Notes under the pieces: model-generated
Seen by the model: only the letters and a program-made list of their open reading frames with translations
Database searches by the model: none
Told to the model about the DNA's origin: nothing
Source of the DNA: Dyadobacter flavalbus
Lineage (GTDB): Bacteria > Bacteroidota > Bacteroidia > Cytophagales > Spirosomataceae
Assembly: GCF_006149045.1 (NCBI RefSeq)
Contig: NZ_VBSN01000071.1
Location: 62,001 to 126,000 of the forward strand
DNA: 64,000 bases
Reading direction: 5' to 3'
Shown here: piece after piece, positions 50,834 through 60,376 of the stretch
Numbering within the stretch: position 1 is the stretch's first letter
Layout of the letters: the number at the start of each line of letters is the position of its first letter
Position numbers and translations under genes: made by a program

Positions 50834-51976
50834 ATGAGAAAATCAACATTTAAACGAAGCTTGTTCAGGCTTCACAGCTGGCTTGGGCTGGTTACGGGAA
50901 CATTCCTGATTTTACTGGGACTGAGCGGTTCCGTGCTTGTGTTCCGACCCGAACTTGACCGGTTTTTCAATCGGGACCTGCTGCACGTTTCACCGGCCTC
51001 AGCCAGCAAGCCCGAACAGGCTCTGTCGCGCTGTTACAATCATATCACAGAAAAATACCCGGATCTGGACGGCATAGCATGGCTTAATCCAGATGCCGGC
51101 CCGGAAGATGCCTACAATTTCAGGATCTATTTCAATGATACCCGACTGCTGACGTATGATCTGGCATTGATCACATTCAATCCCTATACCGGTGCTGTGC
51201 TGCGCGAAGGCCCGGCCAGTGATTTTATTCCCAGTCTGCTGGAATGGCTGTTTCAGTTTCATTTCAGTTTTCAGCTGGGCATTCCGGGAGCAGCACTGAC
51301 GGCGATTTTTGGTATTACCATGCTGCTGTCCCTGCTTACAGGTGCTATCGTGTATCAGAAAATGCTATGGCACGTACTGTGCTTTCGGGTAAAGATCAAC
51401 CGGAAAAACTGGCGCACCATCAGTTCCGACCTGCACCGCATCATTGGCGTGTGGTCATTGCTTTTCAATGCGGTCATTTTTTTTACGGGCTTCTGGATGA
51501 ATCTTTTTGCCTTTAAATCCAAAACCTGGCAGAATGAGCTGGTTTCCACCAGATCCAATACGCAAATGCAGGTACCGGCCGATCGGATGTTTCAGCAGGC
51601 GCTGCAAGCAATGCCGGAACTGCAACCGGTGTATGTTTATTTGCCCACACAGCCAGAACGTAAATTTGAAGTACGGGGCTATGCGGCAGGACAATGGAAA
51701 CTTTGGGGTGCCGGAAATTCGGTAAGGATCAATCAGCAGACGGGTGAAGTACAGGAAGTTGTCAGGCTGGCGGAGAAACCTTTGGGCGAACGGATAGAAG
51801 CCACTTTTCATCCCTTGCATGTGGGTAATTACGGAGGCATCATCGTAAAGATACTTTATGTAATCATCGGACTTGCTCCCGGATTGCTGGCCGTCACCGG
51901 CTTTCTGCTCTGGTGGCGACGTACCCGAAGTCCTTTAACGCAACGGAAACGGGCACCCCTTCGCCGGTTCGCTTAG
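50834..51976 (+). CDS. PepSY-associated membrane-helix protein
   Basis: From the ATG at 50834 the 380-residue protein begins MRKSTFKRSLFRLHSWLGLVTGTFL, the typical start of PepSY_TM proteins, with four membrane segments (about 15-37, 145-170, 200-225 and 340-360), PepSY-like extracytoplasmic loops between them, and a histidine pair around ATFHPLHVGNYG (about 320-331). Such proteins lie beside siderophore receptors and are thought to reduce ferric siderophores in the inner membrane. A TTG at 50801 lengthens it without homology. Confidence 0.9.
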   Translation: MRKSTFKRSLFRLHSWLGLVTGTFLILLGLSGSVLVFRPELDRFFNRDLLHVSPASASKPEQALSRCYNHITEKYPDLDGIAWLNPDAGPEDAYNFRIYFNDTRLLTYDLALITFNPYTGAVLREGPASDFIPSLLEWLFQFHFSFQLGIPGAALTAIFGITMLLSLLTGAIVYQKMLWHVLCFRVKINRKNWRTISSDLHRIIGVWSLLFNAVIFFTGFWMNLFAFKSKTWQNELVSTRSNTQMQVPADRMFQQALQAMPELQPVYVYLPTQPERKFEVRGYAAGQWKLWGAGNSVRINQQTGEVQEVVRLAEKPLGERIEATFHPLHVGNYGGIIVKILYVIIGLAPGLLAVTGFLLWWRRTRSPLTQRKRAPLRRFA

Positions 51977-52030
51977 GCATAGGCTGAATGAAGGCTGGCT
52001 GCCTGCGGAATGGCCGTGAAAGGGGCTTTT

Positions 52031-55000
52031 TTATTGTTTGATCCGGTTTGCAGTAATGCCTTTGGAATGCATGGCTGTCAGTAACAACAGCCGGTTGTGA
52101 GGGCCGCGCAGCAAGGCGCTGGAACGAGCGTCGCCTTGCAGCAGCAAGCCGCTTTTGGCAGGATGCTGCGGTGAAAATCCGCCTTTCCCGTTCCCGAGCA
52201 GCAACAGTCCGGTCGATGCGTCCTGCCTGCCCATGTTGACTTCATTCGGGAAGAAATTGCCGGTCAGGATCACATCCGGATTCCGGTCTGCATTCACGTC
52301 GGTCACCACAATGCCGTATACGGGTGCAACCTGCGCTTCCACCGGCAGGGCTTTTACGGCAAATTTTCCGTTGCCTTGGTTTTCAATAAAAGCGGTTTGT
52401 AAAAAGGTTGCCTGCACTTTGCAGGCATCTTTTTTCTCTTCATCGTCCAGTAAGTTATCAAATGTAACTTTGGCATAATCGATGTAATGCGGGAATTTTC
52501 TGCGGAACTGGATCACCTGCTGGTTCAGCGCATCGCGCGGAACGCTCGGGTAGGAGACGCCCTGAATAAAGTAGCCCATCAGCGGGTCAAAAGTGCCGTC
52601 ATGGTTGAAATCCTTGGCCAGCATCGTAATCGGCTCCTTTTGCGATGCATGGTAAAATGTGTTGATACCTTCATTTCCGGCAATAAAATCCATGTCGCCA
52701 TCGCGGTCAAAGTCGTCCGCCGCCAGACTGTTCCACCAGCCGGAATAAGGCGCCAGTGAATTTTTAACAGATTCCGTTTCCTGTAATCGGGTCTTCTGAT
52801 TTTTAAAAACACGCACCGGCATCCATTCGCCGGCGATCACCAGGTCGTTCAGCCCATCGCGATCCGTGTCGGCCCATAAAGCGGCGCACACCATTCCGGC
52901 AGAGAGCAGCTCGGGGCAAAAGGTTCGGGTTACATCGGCAAATGCCATTTTGCCCGGTTTGGAGTCGTTCCGGAGCAGATAACTACGCGCCGGAAGCGGA
53001 TATTTGCCCGGAACCATGCGGCCGCCAATGAACAGATCGGCATCTCCGTCCAGATCAAAATCACTGGCAGCCATGCAGGAACCGCTGACCGAAACAGCAG
53101 GAAATGTTCCGGCTGGTGCAAGCTTGAAATTTCCGTTGCCGTCGTTCAGATACAGCTGTACTGCATAAAAAGCCTTGTCGGTTTCAGGCCGCTCGTTCCC
53201 GCCATTTACGACAATCAGGTCCTGATCCTTGTCGCCGTCCGCGTCAAAAAATGTTGCGGATATATTTTCATGAAGTGAATCCTGTGCAATGATTTTTTTG
53301 GTAAATGTTCCTGACGGCTGCTGAAAGTAAATGCAGGGCTTTCCTTTCAGGTAACTTGCCCCGGCAAAAAAATCGTCAAGACCGTCCCCGTTTGCATCGC
53401 CGGCTGCCAATGCAAATCCGCTTTTGGAAAGCATCTTGTGCAACGCAGCGGTTTGTTTGAAGTCTATGAAAGCTGATTTCTCATGGGTATAGTCGATTTT
53501 CAAATCCTTTGTTACATCCGTAAAAAACGGTTCTGGTGCAGTTTCAGGTTTTTGGGGAACAGCCACGGCATCTTTCTGAAGTAGCTGTAGATGCTGATTT
53601 GCAGCTACTTTATAAAGTTTTTGTGATTTCCCGCCCGGCCACGTTACGAGCAGACTGTCTATTGCTCCTGCATTTCCCAGTCCGAAATGCAACCCTGCAT
53701 TCATCGACGATAAAAAACCGCGTGTAATGTACATTTCAGCAAATTGCGTCTGTTTTCCGTGCCATATCGTTACGCTGCTGCCAAGGCCTGAAAGGTTTCC
53801 TTTTTCGCCTTTCAATGTGATGGAAAGAAAACCGGCATTCGATTTTTCCCGGCTCTGGTTCTGGTATATAAAAGGTTCTGAATCAATATTGTTTATGACC
53901 AGATCAAGATCGCCGTCACCGTCCAGATCCGCGTAGGCAGCTCCGTTTGAATACGATAATTCATCCAGTCCCCAGGTTTTGGACGTGTTTTCAAAAGCAA
54001 GGTTTCCGGCGTTTTTATAAGCATAATTCGGGATTTTTACTTCCGGCACTTTCCCGATCAGTTCCAGTGCATTCTGCTGCTTGAAATTGTTGGTGCCAAA
54101 ACTTGAAAAATCTTCCTTGAACTGGATAAAATCACGGTCGGTCACATCGCGGCGGTATCCGTTTGTAATAAAAATATCTTTCAGGCCGTCGTTGTCGTAA
54201 TCGGCGAGGAGCGGCGCCCAGCTCCAGTCCGTTTTGGATATGCCCGCCAGCAATCCGATTTCAGAGAAAAGCGGTGTGCCGGGATTTGTTTTGTCAAATG
54301 TGCCGAGGTTGAGTTGCAGCATGTTCCGCATGTATTGCAGCTGATAGCCATATTGTTCCGAAATACTCATTTCCTTGCGGTCGTAATCCTGTCCGGCCAG
54401 CATTTTCTTTTGCCGCAGATTATCTTCCGGCAGCATATCAAGCTGGAAAATGTCCGGGTAAGTGTCATTATTAATATCGGCAATGTCCACGCCCATCCCG
54501 AACAGGCTGGTATGCGCGGCCGCTTCTTTGATCACATTGTTAAAAAAAGGCTTTGCACCGGCACCTGCATTCAGGTACAGCATATCGCTGCTGATGAAGT
54601 CGTTGGAACAATAAATATCCGGGTAGCCATCCTTGTTCAGGTCGCTCACGGCAAGGCCGAGGCCCAGCCCTTCGTATTTGATACCGGCTTCTTTTGAAAT
54701 GTCCGTGTATTTGGGAAGGCCGTTTTTACCAAATCCTTCATTGATATAAAACCTGCCCGTACTCGGATAGGAACCGTCGTGATAGGTTTTCCGGATAAAA
54801 TTGGGGTTTTGCAGGTCAGGAGCGGTGTTCATCAGGAAGGCGTCGAGGTCGCCGTCCAGGTCCGCATCAAGGAATGCAGTCTGGGTAGTAAATGCAGGGT
54901 CATTCAGCCCGTACGCTTTTGCAAGTTCCTTGAATACAGGCACGCCGTCCGCGCCATTTCCCTGATTGACAAAAAGCAGATTTTCGGAACCGTGCATTTT

Positions 55001-55501
55001 CACGTGCCGGGCCACGCTGATGTATATATCCAGCAAACCGTCCTGATTGATATCCACCATCGAAATCCCGCTGCACCAACGGCTTGTCGTTACGCCGGCT
55101 CTTTCGGTAATATCCTCAAATGCCCATTTCCTGGAAACCGTATCAATTTTACTCAGATACAGTTTGCTGCTCACCTGATTGCCTCCAAAGAAAATATCCG
55201 GTTTTCCGTCGCCGTTCACATCTCCGATCCCGACGCCTCCGCCATTGTAAAAGTTGGTGAAAGTAAAGGGATTAATGGAATCGTTGGGCGTAAGTTTATT
55301 GATAAAACGTACTTTGGTTTCATCTGCAGTATGACTTAGAAACAAGGTGTCCGTTCTGTCTTTGCAGGAAACCAGTGAAATGAGCAACAGGAATATAATG
55401 AAAGAAATGACACCGGTATCTGCCCGGTGCCATTTCGCATTTCCCTTATTGTCGTCAGGATTAATAACCCGGGTTCTGGTCTGTGGCTTCAATTTTCGCA
55501 T
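52031..55501 (-). CDS. Large FG-GAP/VCBS-repeat lipoprotein with ASPIC/UnbV domain (CRTAC1-like)
   Basis: The 1156-residue protein has a lipobox (LLLISLVSC, C46) after an unusually long N-region, then repeated FG-GAP blades with Ca-binding DxDxDGxxD loops (for example GIGDVNGDGKPDIFFGG, MVDINQDGLLDIY, DADLDGDLDAFLM), an ASPIC/UnbV domain at about 575-645 (SSVTIWHGKQTQFAEMYI, GLHFGLGNAGAIDSLLVTWPGG), then a second FG-GAP propeller. The likely role is surface binding of the locus substrate or its partner. Its ATG (55501) lies 41 bases inside the SusD gene on the same strand, so the genes are translationally coupled; no other in-frame ATG precedes the lipobox. Confidence 0.88.
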   Translation of the reverse strand: MRKLKPQTRTRVINPDDNKGNAKWHRADTGVISFIIFLLLISLVSCKDRTDTLFLSHTADETKVRFINKLTPNDSINPFTFTNFYNGGGVGIGDVNGDGKPDIFFGGNQVSSKLYLSKIDTVSRKWAFEDITERAGVTTSRWCSGISMVDINQDGLLDIYISVARHVKMHGSENLLFVNQGNGADGVPVFKELAKAYGLNDPAFTTQTAFLDADLDGDLDAFLMNTAPDLQNPNFIRKTYHDGSYPSTGRFYINEGFGKNGLPKYTDISKEAGIKYEGLGLGLAVSDLNKDGYPDIYCSNDFISSDMLYLNAGAGAKPFFNNVIKEAAAHTSLFGMGVDIADINNDTYPDIFQLDMLPEDNLRQKKMLAGQDYDRKEMSISEQYGYQLQYMRNMLQLNLGTFDKTNPGTPLFSEIGLLAGISKTDWSWAPLLADYDNDGLKDIFITNGYRRDVTDRDFIQFKEDFSSFGTNNFKQQNALELIGKVPEVKIPNYAYKNAGNLAFENTSKTWGLDELSYSNGAAYADLDGDGDLDLVINNIDSEPFIYQNQSREKSNAGFLSITLKGEKGNLSGLGSSVTIWHGKQTQFAEMYITRGFLSSMNAGLHFGLGNAGAIDSLLVTWPGGKSQKLYKVAANQHLQLLQKDAVAVPQKPETAPEPFFTDVTKDLKIDYTHEKSAFIDFKQTAALHKMLSKSGFALAAGDANGDGLDDFFAGASYLKGKPCIYFQQPSGTFTKKIIAQDSLHENISATFFDADGDKDQDLIVVNGGNERPETDKAFYAVQLYLNDGNGNFKLAPAGTFPAVSVSGSCMAASDFDLDGDADLFIGGRMVPGKYPLPARSYLLRNDSKPGKMAFADVTRTFCPELLSAGMVCAALWADTDRDGLNDLVIAGEWMPVRVFKNQKTRLQETESVKNSLAPYSGWWNSLAADDFDRDGDMDFIAGNEGINTFYHASQKEPITMLAKDFNHDGTFDPLMGYFIQGVSYPSVPRDALNQQVIQFRRKFPHYIDYAKVTFDNLLDDEEKKDACKVQATFLQTAFIENQGNGKFAVKALPVEAQVAPVYGIVVTDVNADRNPDVILTGNFFPNEVNMGRQDASTGLLLLGNGKGGFSPQHPAKSGLLLQGDARSSALLRGPHNRLLLLTAMHSKGITANRIKQ

Positions 55502-57002
55502 TGTTGTCTACTTCCTGTTGCGGAATCGGCAGGAGTTCATGTCTGTTGGCCTGAAAATAGGCGAGCGGCTCGGCTTTCAGTTTGCCGTTTTTGCGCCATC
55601 TCAAAATGTCACGATTGCGGATCTGTTCACCGCTGTGCTCCACCCGGCGCTCATGCATGATCGCGGCAAAAACCTGGTCTTTGGTCGTTACGGGATATTT
55701 CGCGGTAGGGTAAGGCGGCATGGAAACGCTTTTCCGCGCCCGGATCATATTCAGGTATTTGACCGCCTGAGGAATGTTTCCGAGTTCATTTTCCACTTCG
55801 GCCAGCGACAGAATCGTTTCAGCAAACCGCATGATCCGCTGATTGATCCCGCCGGTCAGGAACGATTCGTTCATTTTGTACATCAGCGAGTATTTCTGCC
55901 AGCTTATCTTCTGCGTTACCCCGTCCACAACCGATGCATTGCCGTTTTGCTGTCCGTCCGTAAGGGTAGAGGCGCCTTTGTTATATTTTTCGCCAGTAAA
56001 ATAAAAGGAATCATCATAGCGCGGATCGGTTTTGGCATCGCCTTTGGTGGTTTTTTCAAAATCGTTCAGCAAACTGTTGGAAGGGATTGCGTTACGCCAG
56101 CCAATGGCCGAATATTCCTGTGTGCGCACGGTTTCGGTTCCGGCAGTGGCGCCGTTTCCATCACCGTCCCAGTTGTATACGCCGCCGGAAGGATAGAAAT
56201 TGACCTCGAAAATCGATTCCTTGTTGAATTCGGTTTCTTCCAGAAAGTTGTCGTTGTAGTTGTCGACCAGCGCATATACATTCGAATTGTACACTTTCAG
56301 CAATTCTGTTTTTGCGTCCGCATAATTTCCCTGCTGCAGGAAAACCCGCGCCAGCAGCATTTGTGCGGCACCTTTGGTAACTCTTCCCTGATTTGCCGCG
56401 TCGTAAGCAGCCGGCAGCTGTTCCTGAATTTCCTTCAGTTCAGCAATGATGTAGGCATATACTTCCGCTTCCGTCGATCTCGGAAGGTTGCCGTCCAGTG
56501 TCAGAACATAATTTTTGTACAGCGGCACGCCGCCCCACATGCTCACCAGTTCATAATAGGCAAAGGCACGCAGAAAACGTGCTTCCGCAAGCAGGCGCGC
56601 CTTGTCAGCGGCAGCAATGTCCGCCACTTCGGAAGAGTTGTCAACGACGGAGTTGGCCCGGTGGATCAGCCGGTAATAGGCCAGCCATACGGTTCCCAGA
56701 ACCGAGTTGCCGCTGTCGTGCGTGCCGAGCAGCAACTGGTTGCGCGGCGTTTCAAGCTGTCCGCCGCCCGCGCTGACATCATCGCTGCGCATGTCATGAA
56801 GGAAAAACCATTCACGCGCCACAAGGTTGTTCGATTTCAGCATGGAGTACACACTTGTAACCCCGCTTGTCAGTTCGGCGCCGTTCTTGTAATAATTATC
56901 GACCGTTACGCCGTTGGGGTTGCTTTTTTCCAGCACATCCTCGTTACAGGAAAATGCGATGCCCAGAAAAAGCAAAGACGACAGTATGATATTCTTTTTC
57001 AT
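55461..57002 (-). CDS. SusD/RagB-family nutrient-binding outer-membrane lipoprotein
   Basis: The 513-residue protein starts with a lipoprotein signal (IILSSLLFLGIAFSC, C19), then the SusD opening NGVTVDNYYKNGAELTSGVTSVYSML. It carries the canonical SusD helices (DKARLLAEARFLRAFAYYELVSMWGGVPL, about 133-161; EIQEQLP, about 195) and the C-terminal RNRDILRWRKNG and ELLPIPQQEVD blocks. It should bind oligosaccharide-like substrate at the surface for the SusC encoded 21 bases upstream. Confidence 0.95.
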   Translation of the reverse strand: MKKNIILSSLLFLGIAFSCNEDVLEKSNPNGVTVDNYYKNGAELTSGVTSVYSMLKSNNLVAREWFFLHDMRSDDVSAGGGQLETPRNQLLLGTHDSGNSVLGTVWLAYYRLIHRANSVVDNSSEVADIAAADKARLLAEARFLRAFAYYELVSMWGGVPLYKNYVLTLDGNLPRSTEAEVYAYIIAELKEIQEQLPAAYDAANQGRVTKGAAQMLLARVFLQQGNYADAKTELLKVYNSNVYALVDNYNDNFLEETEFNKESIFEVNFYPSGGVYNWDGDGNGATAGTETVRTQEYSAIGWRNAIPSNSLLNDFEKTTKGDAKTDPRYDDSFYFTGEKYNKGASTLTDGQQNGNASVVDGVTQKISWQKYSLMYKMNESFLTGGINQRIMRFAETILSLAEVENELGNIPQAVKYLNMIRARKSVSMPPYPTAKYPVTTKDQVFAAIMHERRVEHSGEQIRNRDILRWRKNGKLKAEPLAYFQANRHELLPIPQQEVDNNAKIEATDQNPGY

Positions 57003-57023
57003 TTCAGTGTTTTTCAGATGATG

Positions 57024-60000
57024 TTAAAAACCAAAACTCAAACCTGCCTGCAGGGTTCTTGGCTGCGGGTACATGCCGTAGTCAATGCCGTTGATCAGCT
57101 GGGTGCCCGTGGCCGTAGACGATCCGTTCACGCCAATTTCCGGGTCCAGACCCGAATACTTGGTCAAAGTAAGCAGGTTGGTGGCCGACACATATACCCT
57201 TGCCCTTGTAATGGTATTGCGCGTTAATGCCGCCAGACCCTTGGAAGGAATTGTGTACCCGATGCTGAAATTCTTGACACGCATGTAGGAACCGTCTTCG
57301 ATAAACCGGTCGCTGGTTTTGCTGTTGTTGTTCGGGTCGCCGCTTACGGCGCGGGGCACGTCGGTGTTGGTATTTGTGGGCGTCCATGCATTCAGTACGT
57401 CCGTTCCTGCGTTGAATAACCGCAGCATGCCCTGTTCGATCACTTTGGTGCCGTTGTAAATTTTATTTCCCTGAACACCCTGCAGATACAGCGTCACATC
57501 AAACCCTTTGTAACTGGCTCCGAAATTACCGCCGTAACTGAATTTCGGAATAAAACTGCCGAGATACTGACGGTCGTTTCCGTCTATCATTCCGTCGCCG
57601 TTCAGGTCCTTGAACCGGATATCGCCGGGCGCTGCGGCAGGCTGGTATTTGGTCTGATCGTTACCGTCGATGGCATTGGCCTGGTCAATTTCGGCCTGGC
57701 TCTGGAAAATACCATCCACTTTCCATCCGAAAAACGACTGTATCGGATGTCCGGCCTCGGTCTTGGTGATGTCAAAACCGCCGAAATCATCATTTTTTCC
57801 GGAGAAAATCGTGGCGCTCTCGGTTGCAAGACTAGTTACCTTGTTTCTGGTTATATCAAGATTTACGGAAGCGTTCCAGGTAAAATCGCCGTCATTTTTA
57901 TTGTATCCCAACTGGAATTCATAGCCCCAGTTCTTCATTTTACCGATGTTGGACAACGGCGATGAGGAGTAGCCGAGCGAATTGGGAATAGGCACTTCCA
58001 GCAAAAGCCCGTCTGTATTGCGGTTGTAGCGTTCGGCTGTGAACGTCACACTGTTGTTGAACAATGCCACGTCAATGCCAAGGTTGGTCATTTCGGTGCT
58101 TTCCCATTTCAGTTCCGTGTTGCCGAGCGAGCTGAAATAAGATCCCAGCAATTTGTTTCCGCCAAAAACGTAATTGGAATTGTCGGCCTGCACCAGCGAC
58201 TGCCATGCGTAGCTTCCGATGCCGTTGAAACCGGTCTGTCCGTAACTTGCGCGAATTTTAAGTTCCGAAATCGCGGGAACACTTTTGAGAAATTCCTCCT
58301 CGCTGATGCGCCAGCCGAGCGACAAGGAAGGAAAAGTACCCCATTTGTTGCCGGGTGCAAACCGGGAAGAACCGTCGCGGCGTACCGAACCGCTGAGCAG
58401 GTATTTGCCATTGTATTCATAGTTCAGACGGCCCACGTAGGAAATGAGCGCACTTTCGTCCAGTGAACTGTTGGCACTTGGATTGGAAACGCCCTGCATC
58501 TGGTCTATATCGTTGTTGGGTCTGTAACCCGAGCCGTTGAGCGTGTTCGTCCTGAAAGTCTGCTTGTCTACGATCGCCGTGATATTCAGCATGTGTTTGC
58601 CGAATGTTTTGTTGAAAGTCAGCTGATTGGTGATTACCGGCGAGAAATAACTGGTGCGGCCGTTACGGATTTCATATTGCGTACGCGACTTGTAACCGTC
58701 GTTGTAAATCGGGAACTGTTCGTTGGACAATGCACTGACTACATCCGCCCCGAAACTGAAACGGTATTTCAGGAAACTTGTCAGGTTCAGTTCTGCAAAC
58801 AGGGAACCGAGCAGCTTGATGCGCTGGTTGCGGGTTACGTCCATTTCGGTGATCCGCAACGGATTGTCCGGGTCACTTCCGTCCGCTGCGGTAGGCGAGC
58901 TGTATCCGCCCAGTTTGGTCGGGTCGGTAACGGGCCAGTAAGGAAGGTTGCGGATAGCCTGCATCACCAGCGTCCGACCGCCTCCAAAACCCTGTTCGCC
59001 GCGCGTTTTGTCATAAGAAAAAGTAAGCGTCTGTCCGAGTTTCAGGAATTTGGTCACCTGATGGTCCGAATTGACGCGGAAATTGGCACGTTTGTAGTTG
59101 GTACCCACCAGAATGCCTTCCTGATCAAAATATCCGGCAGAAGTAAAAAAGCGCGATATGCTGTTTCCGCCACTCACCGAAAACTGGTGCTGCTGAATGG
59201 GTGCATTCCGGAAAAGTACATCCTGCCAGTCGGTATGTGTTTGTGCAAAAGTCTGCGTTGCTCCTTCGTAAACGGGCTTGTTCAGGTCCGAAAGCCTGCC
59301 CGGCATGGCAATGCCGGCATTGCCGAGTAAAGCCGTCGCATACTGAATGTACTGGTCGGTGTTCAGCAGGTCAAGCTTTTTCCAGGCGGATTGCGTGCCA
59401 AAATAAGTGTCCAGGTTGACGTGCAGTTTTCCGTCCTGCGATCCTTTTTTGGTTGTGATAATGATCACGCCGTTGGAAGCTCTTGAACCGTAAATGGCCG
59501 CCGAACTGGCATCTTTCAACACTTCAAGTGATTCGATGTCTTTCGGGTCGAGGTTGTTAAGGTCGCCCGAAGGAATTCCGTCGATCACGTAAAGCGGACC
59601 TGACGCATAGTTGATCGAGCCGATCCCTCTGATGCGTACAATGGGCGTCTGGCCCGGGCTGCCGTTGTTTACGACACGCACACCCGGTACGCGTCCCTGC
59701 AGCGCCTGCTCCGCACTCACCACCGGAAGGGCGGTCAGTTCTTTGGGCGATACCGAGGATACCGCGCCGGTCAGCGACGATTTCTTCTGGGAACCATACC
59801 CGATCACGACCATTTCTTCCAGCACCTGATTTTCGGCAGCGAGCTTCACCTCCACGCGTGATTGCGTACCTACCAGAATTTCCTGCCTGGAATACCCGAT
59901 AAAACTGAATACCAGTGTGCTGCTTTCGGAGGGCACATTAATGGTAAAATCACCTTTGGCATCCGTGCTTGTTCCGATATTGGACCCTTTTACCGTTACG

Positions 60001-60164
60001 TTTACGCCCGGGAGCGCCTCGCCGTCTTCCGAAGTCACCCGGCCGTTTACCAGTTTGTCGGCAGCGATTGCAAATGCCTGATTTGTAGACGCCGTAACCA
60101 GCAGAAGCAGCCATAGCCACCACGTCGTTCTCATGAAATGATACCTTTGTAAAGTGTTTCTCAT
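57024..60164 (-). CDS. SusC-family TonB-linked outer-membrane transporter
   Basis: Taken from the ATG at 60164, the 1046-residue protein has a signal peptide (WWLWLLLLVTASTNQAFA), a CarboxypepD_reg domain (about 35-115), the SusC TonB box LEEMVVIGYGSQKKSSLTGAV, plug motifs (ALQGRVPGVRV, YVIDGIPSGD, SSAAIYGSRASNGVIIITTKKG, about 145-245) and the barrel. ATGs at 60134 and 60203 are alternatives; 60203 would give a leaderless start right behind the promoter. It forms the import channel of this SusCD locus, controlled presumably by the hybrid sensor next to it. Confidence 0.93.
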   Translation of the reverse strand: MRNTLQRYHFMRTTWWLWLLLLVTASTNQAFAIAADKLVNGRVTSEDGEALPGVNVTVKGSNIGTSTDAKGDFTINVPSESSTLVFSFIGYSRQEILVGTQSRVEVKLAAENQVLEEMVVIGYGSQKKSSLTGAVSSVSPKELTALPVVSAEQALQGRVPGVRVVNNGSPGQTPIVRIRGIGSINYASGPLYVIDGIPSGDLNNLDPKDIESLEVLKDASSAAIYGSRASNGVIIITTKKGSQDGKLHVNLDTYFGTQSAWKKLDLLNTDQYIQYATALLGNAGIAMPGRLSDLNKPVYEGATQTFAQTHTDWQDVLFRNAPIQQHQFSVSGGNSISRFFTSAGYFDQEGILVGTNYKRANFRVNSDHQVTKFLKLGQTLTFSYDKTRGEQGFGGGRTLVMQAIRNLPYWPVTDPTKLGGYSSPTAADGSDPDNPLRITEMDVTRNQRIKLLGSLFAELNLTSFLKYRFSFGADVVSALSNEQFPIYNDGYKSRTQYEIRNGRTSYFSPVITNQLTFNKTFGKHMLNITAIVDKQTFRTNTLNGSGYRPNNDIDQMQGVSNPSANSSLDESALISYVGRLNYEYNGKYLLSGSVRRDGSSRFAPGNKWGTFPSLSLGWRISEEEFLKSVPAISELKIRASYGQTGFNGIGSYAWQSLVQADNSNYVFGGNKLLGSYFSSLGNTELKWESTEMTNLGIDVALFNNSVTFTAERYNRNTDGLLLEVPIPNSLGYSSSPLSNIGKMKNWGYEFQLGYNKNDGDFTWNASVNLDITRNKVTSLATESATIFSGKNDDFGGFDITKTEAGHPIQSFFGWKVDGIFQSQAEIDQANAIDGNDQTKYQPAAAPGDIRFKDLNGDGMIDGNDRQYLGSFIPKFSYGGNFGASYKGFDVTLYLQGVQGNKIYNGTKVIEQGMLRLFNAGTDVLNAWTPTNTNTDVPRAVSGDPNNNSKTSDRFIEDGSYMRVKNFSIGYTIPSKGLAALTRNTITRARVYVSATNLLTLTKYSGLDPEIGVNGSSTATGTQLINGIDYGMYPQPRTLQAGLSFGF

Positions 60165-60207
60165 AGGATTATGAAGATGGACTAAAAGAACAAAAACTTG
60201 CATTAGT

Positions 60208-60238
60208 CAAAGGTTAGACTTTTTATGTTCAATGTCAA
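60208..60238 (-). promoter_or_regulatory. Promoter of the second SusCD operon
   Basis: On the minus strand TTG (60238-60236), 19 bases, then TAACCTTTG (60216-60208). The -7 has one extra base between TA and TTTG, as before the carbonic anhydrase gene. It lies between the SusC gene and the hybrid regulator. Confidence 0.45.
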
Positions 60239-60376
60239 CCTCACACTTTACACATATAACTTTACAGGGATAAAATTGAACATTTGTTCCAGCAATTCAT
60301 ACATTTTTACTCCCGGAACAGTTACTTTCCAAGCGAGTGATTGCGGAGAAAATAAGTTTCGGCCGGGTGATTTCCG

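Noticed and set aside
51977..52030. Possible terminator between the PepSY gene and the UnbV lipoprotein
   Set aside because: A T run is present but the stem before it is only three or four base pairs.
55347..57227. 626-codon plus-strand open frame opposite SusD
   Set aside because: It is the mirror of the SusD gene; composition (arginine, histidine, phenylalanine, valine-rich) and lack of domains mark it as a shadow.
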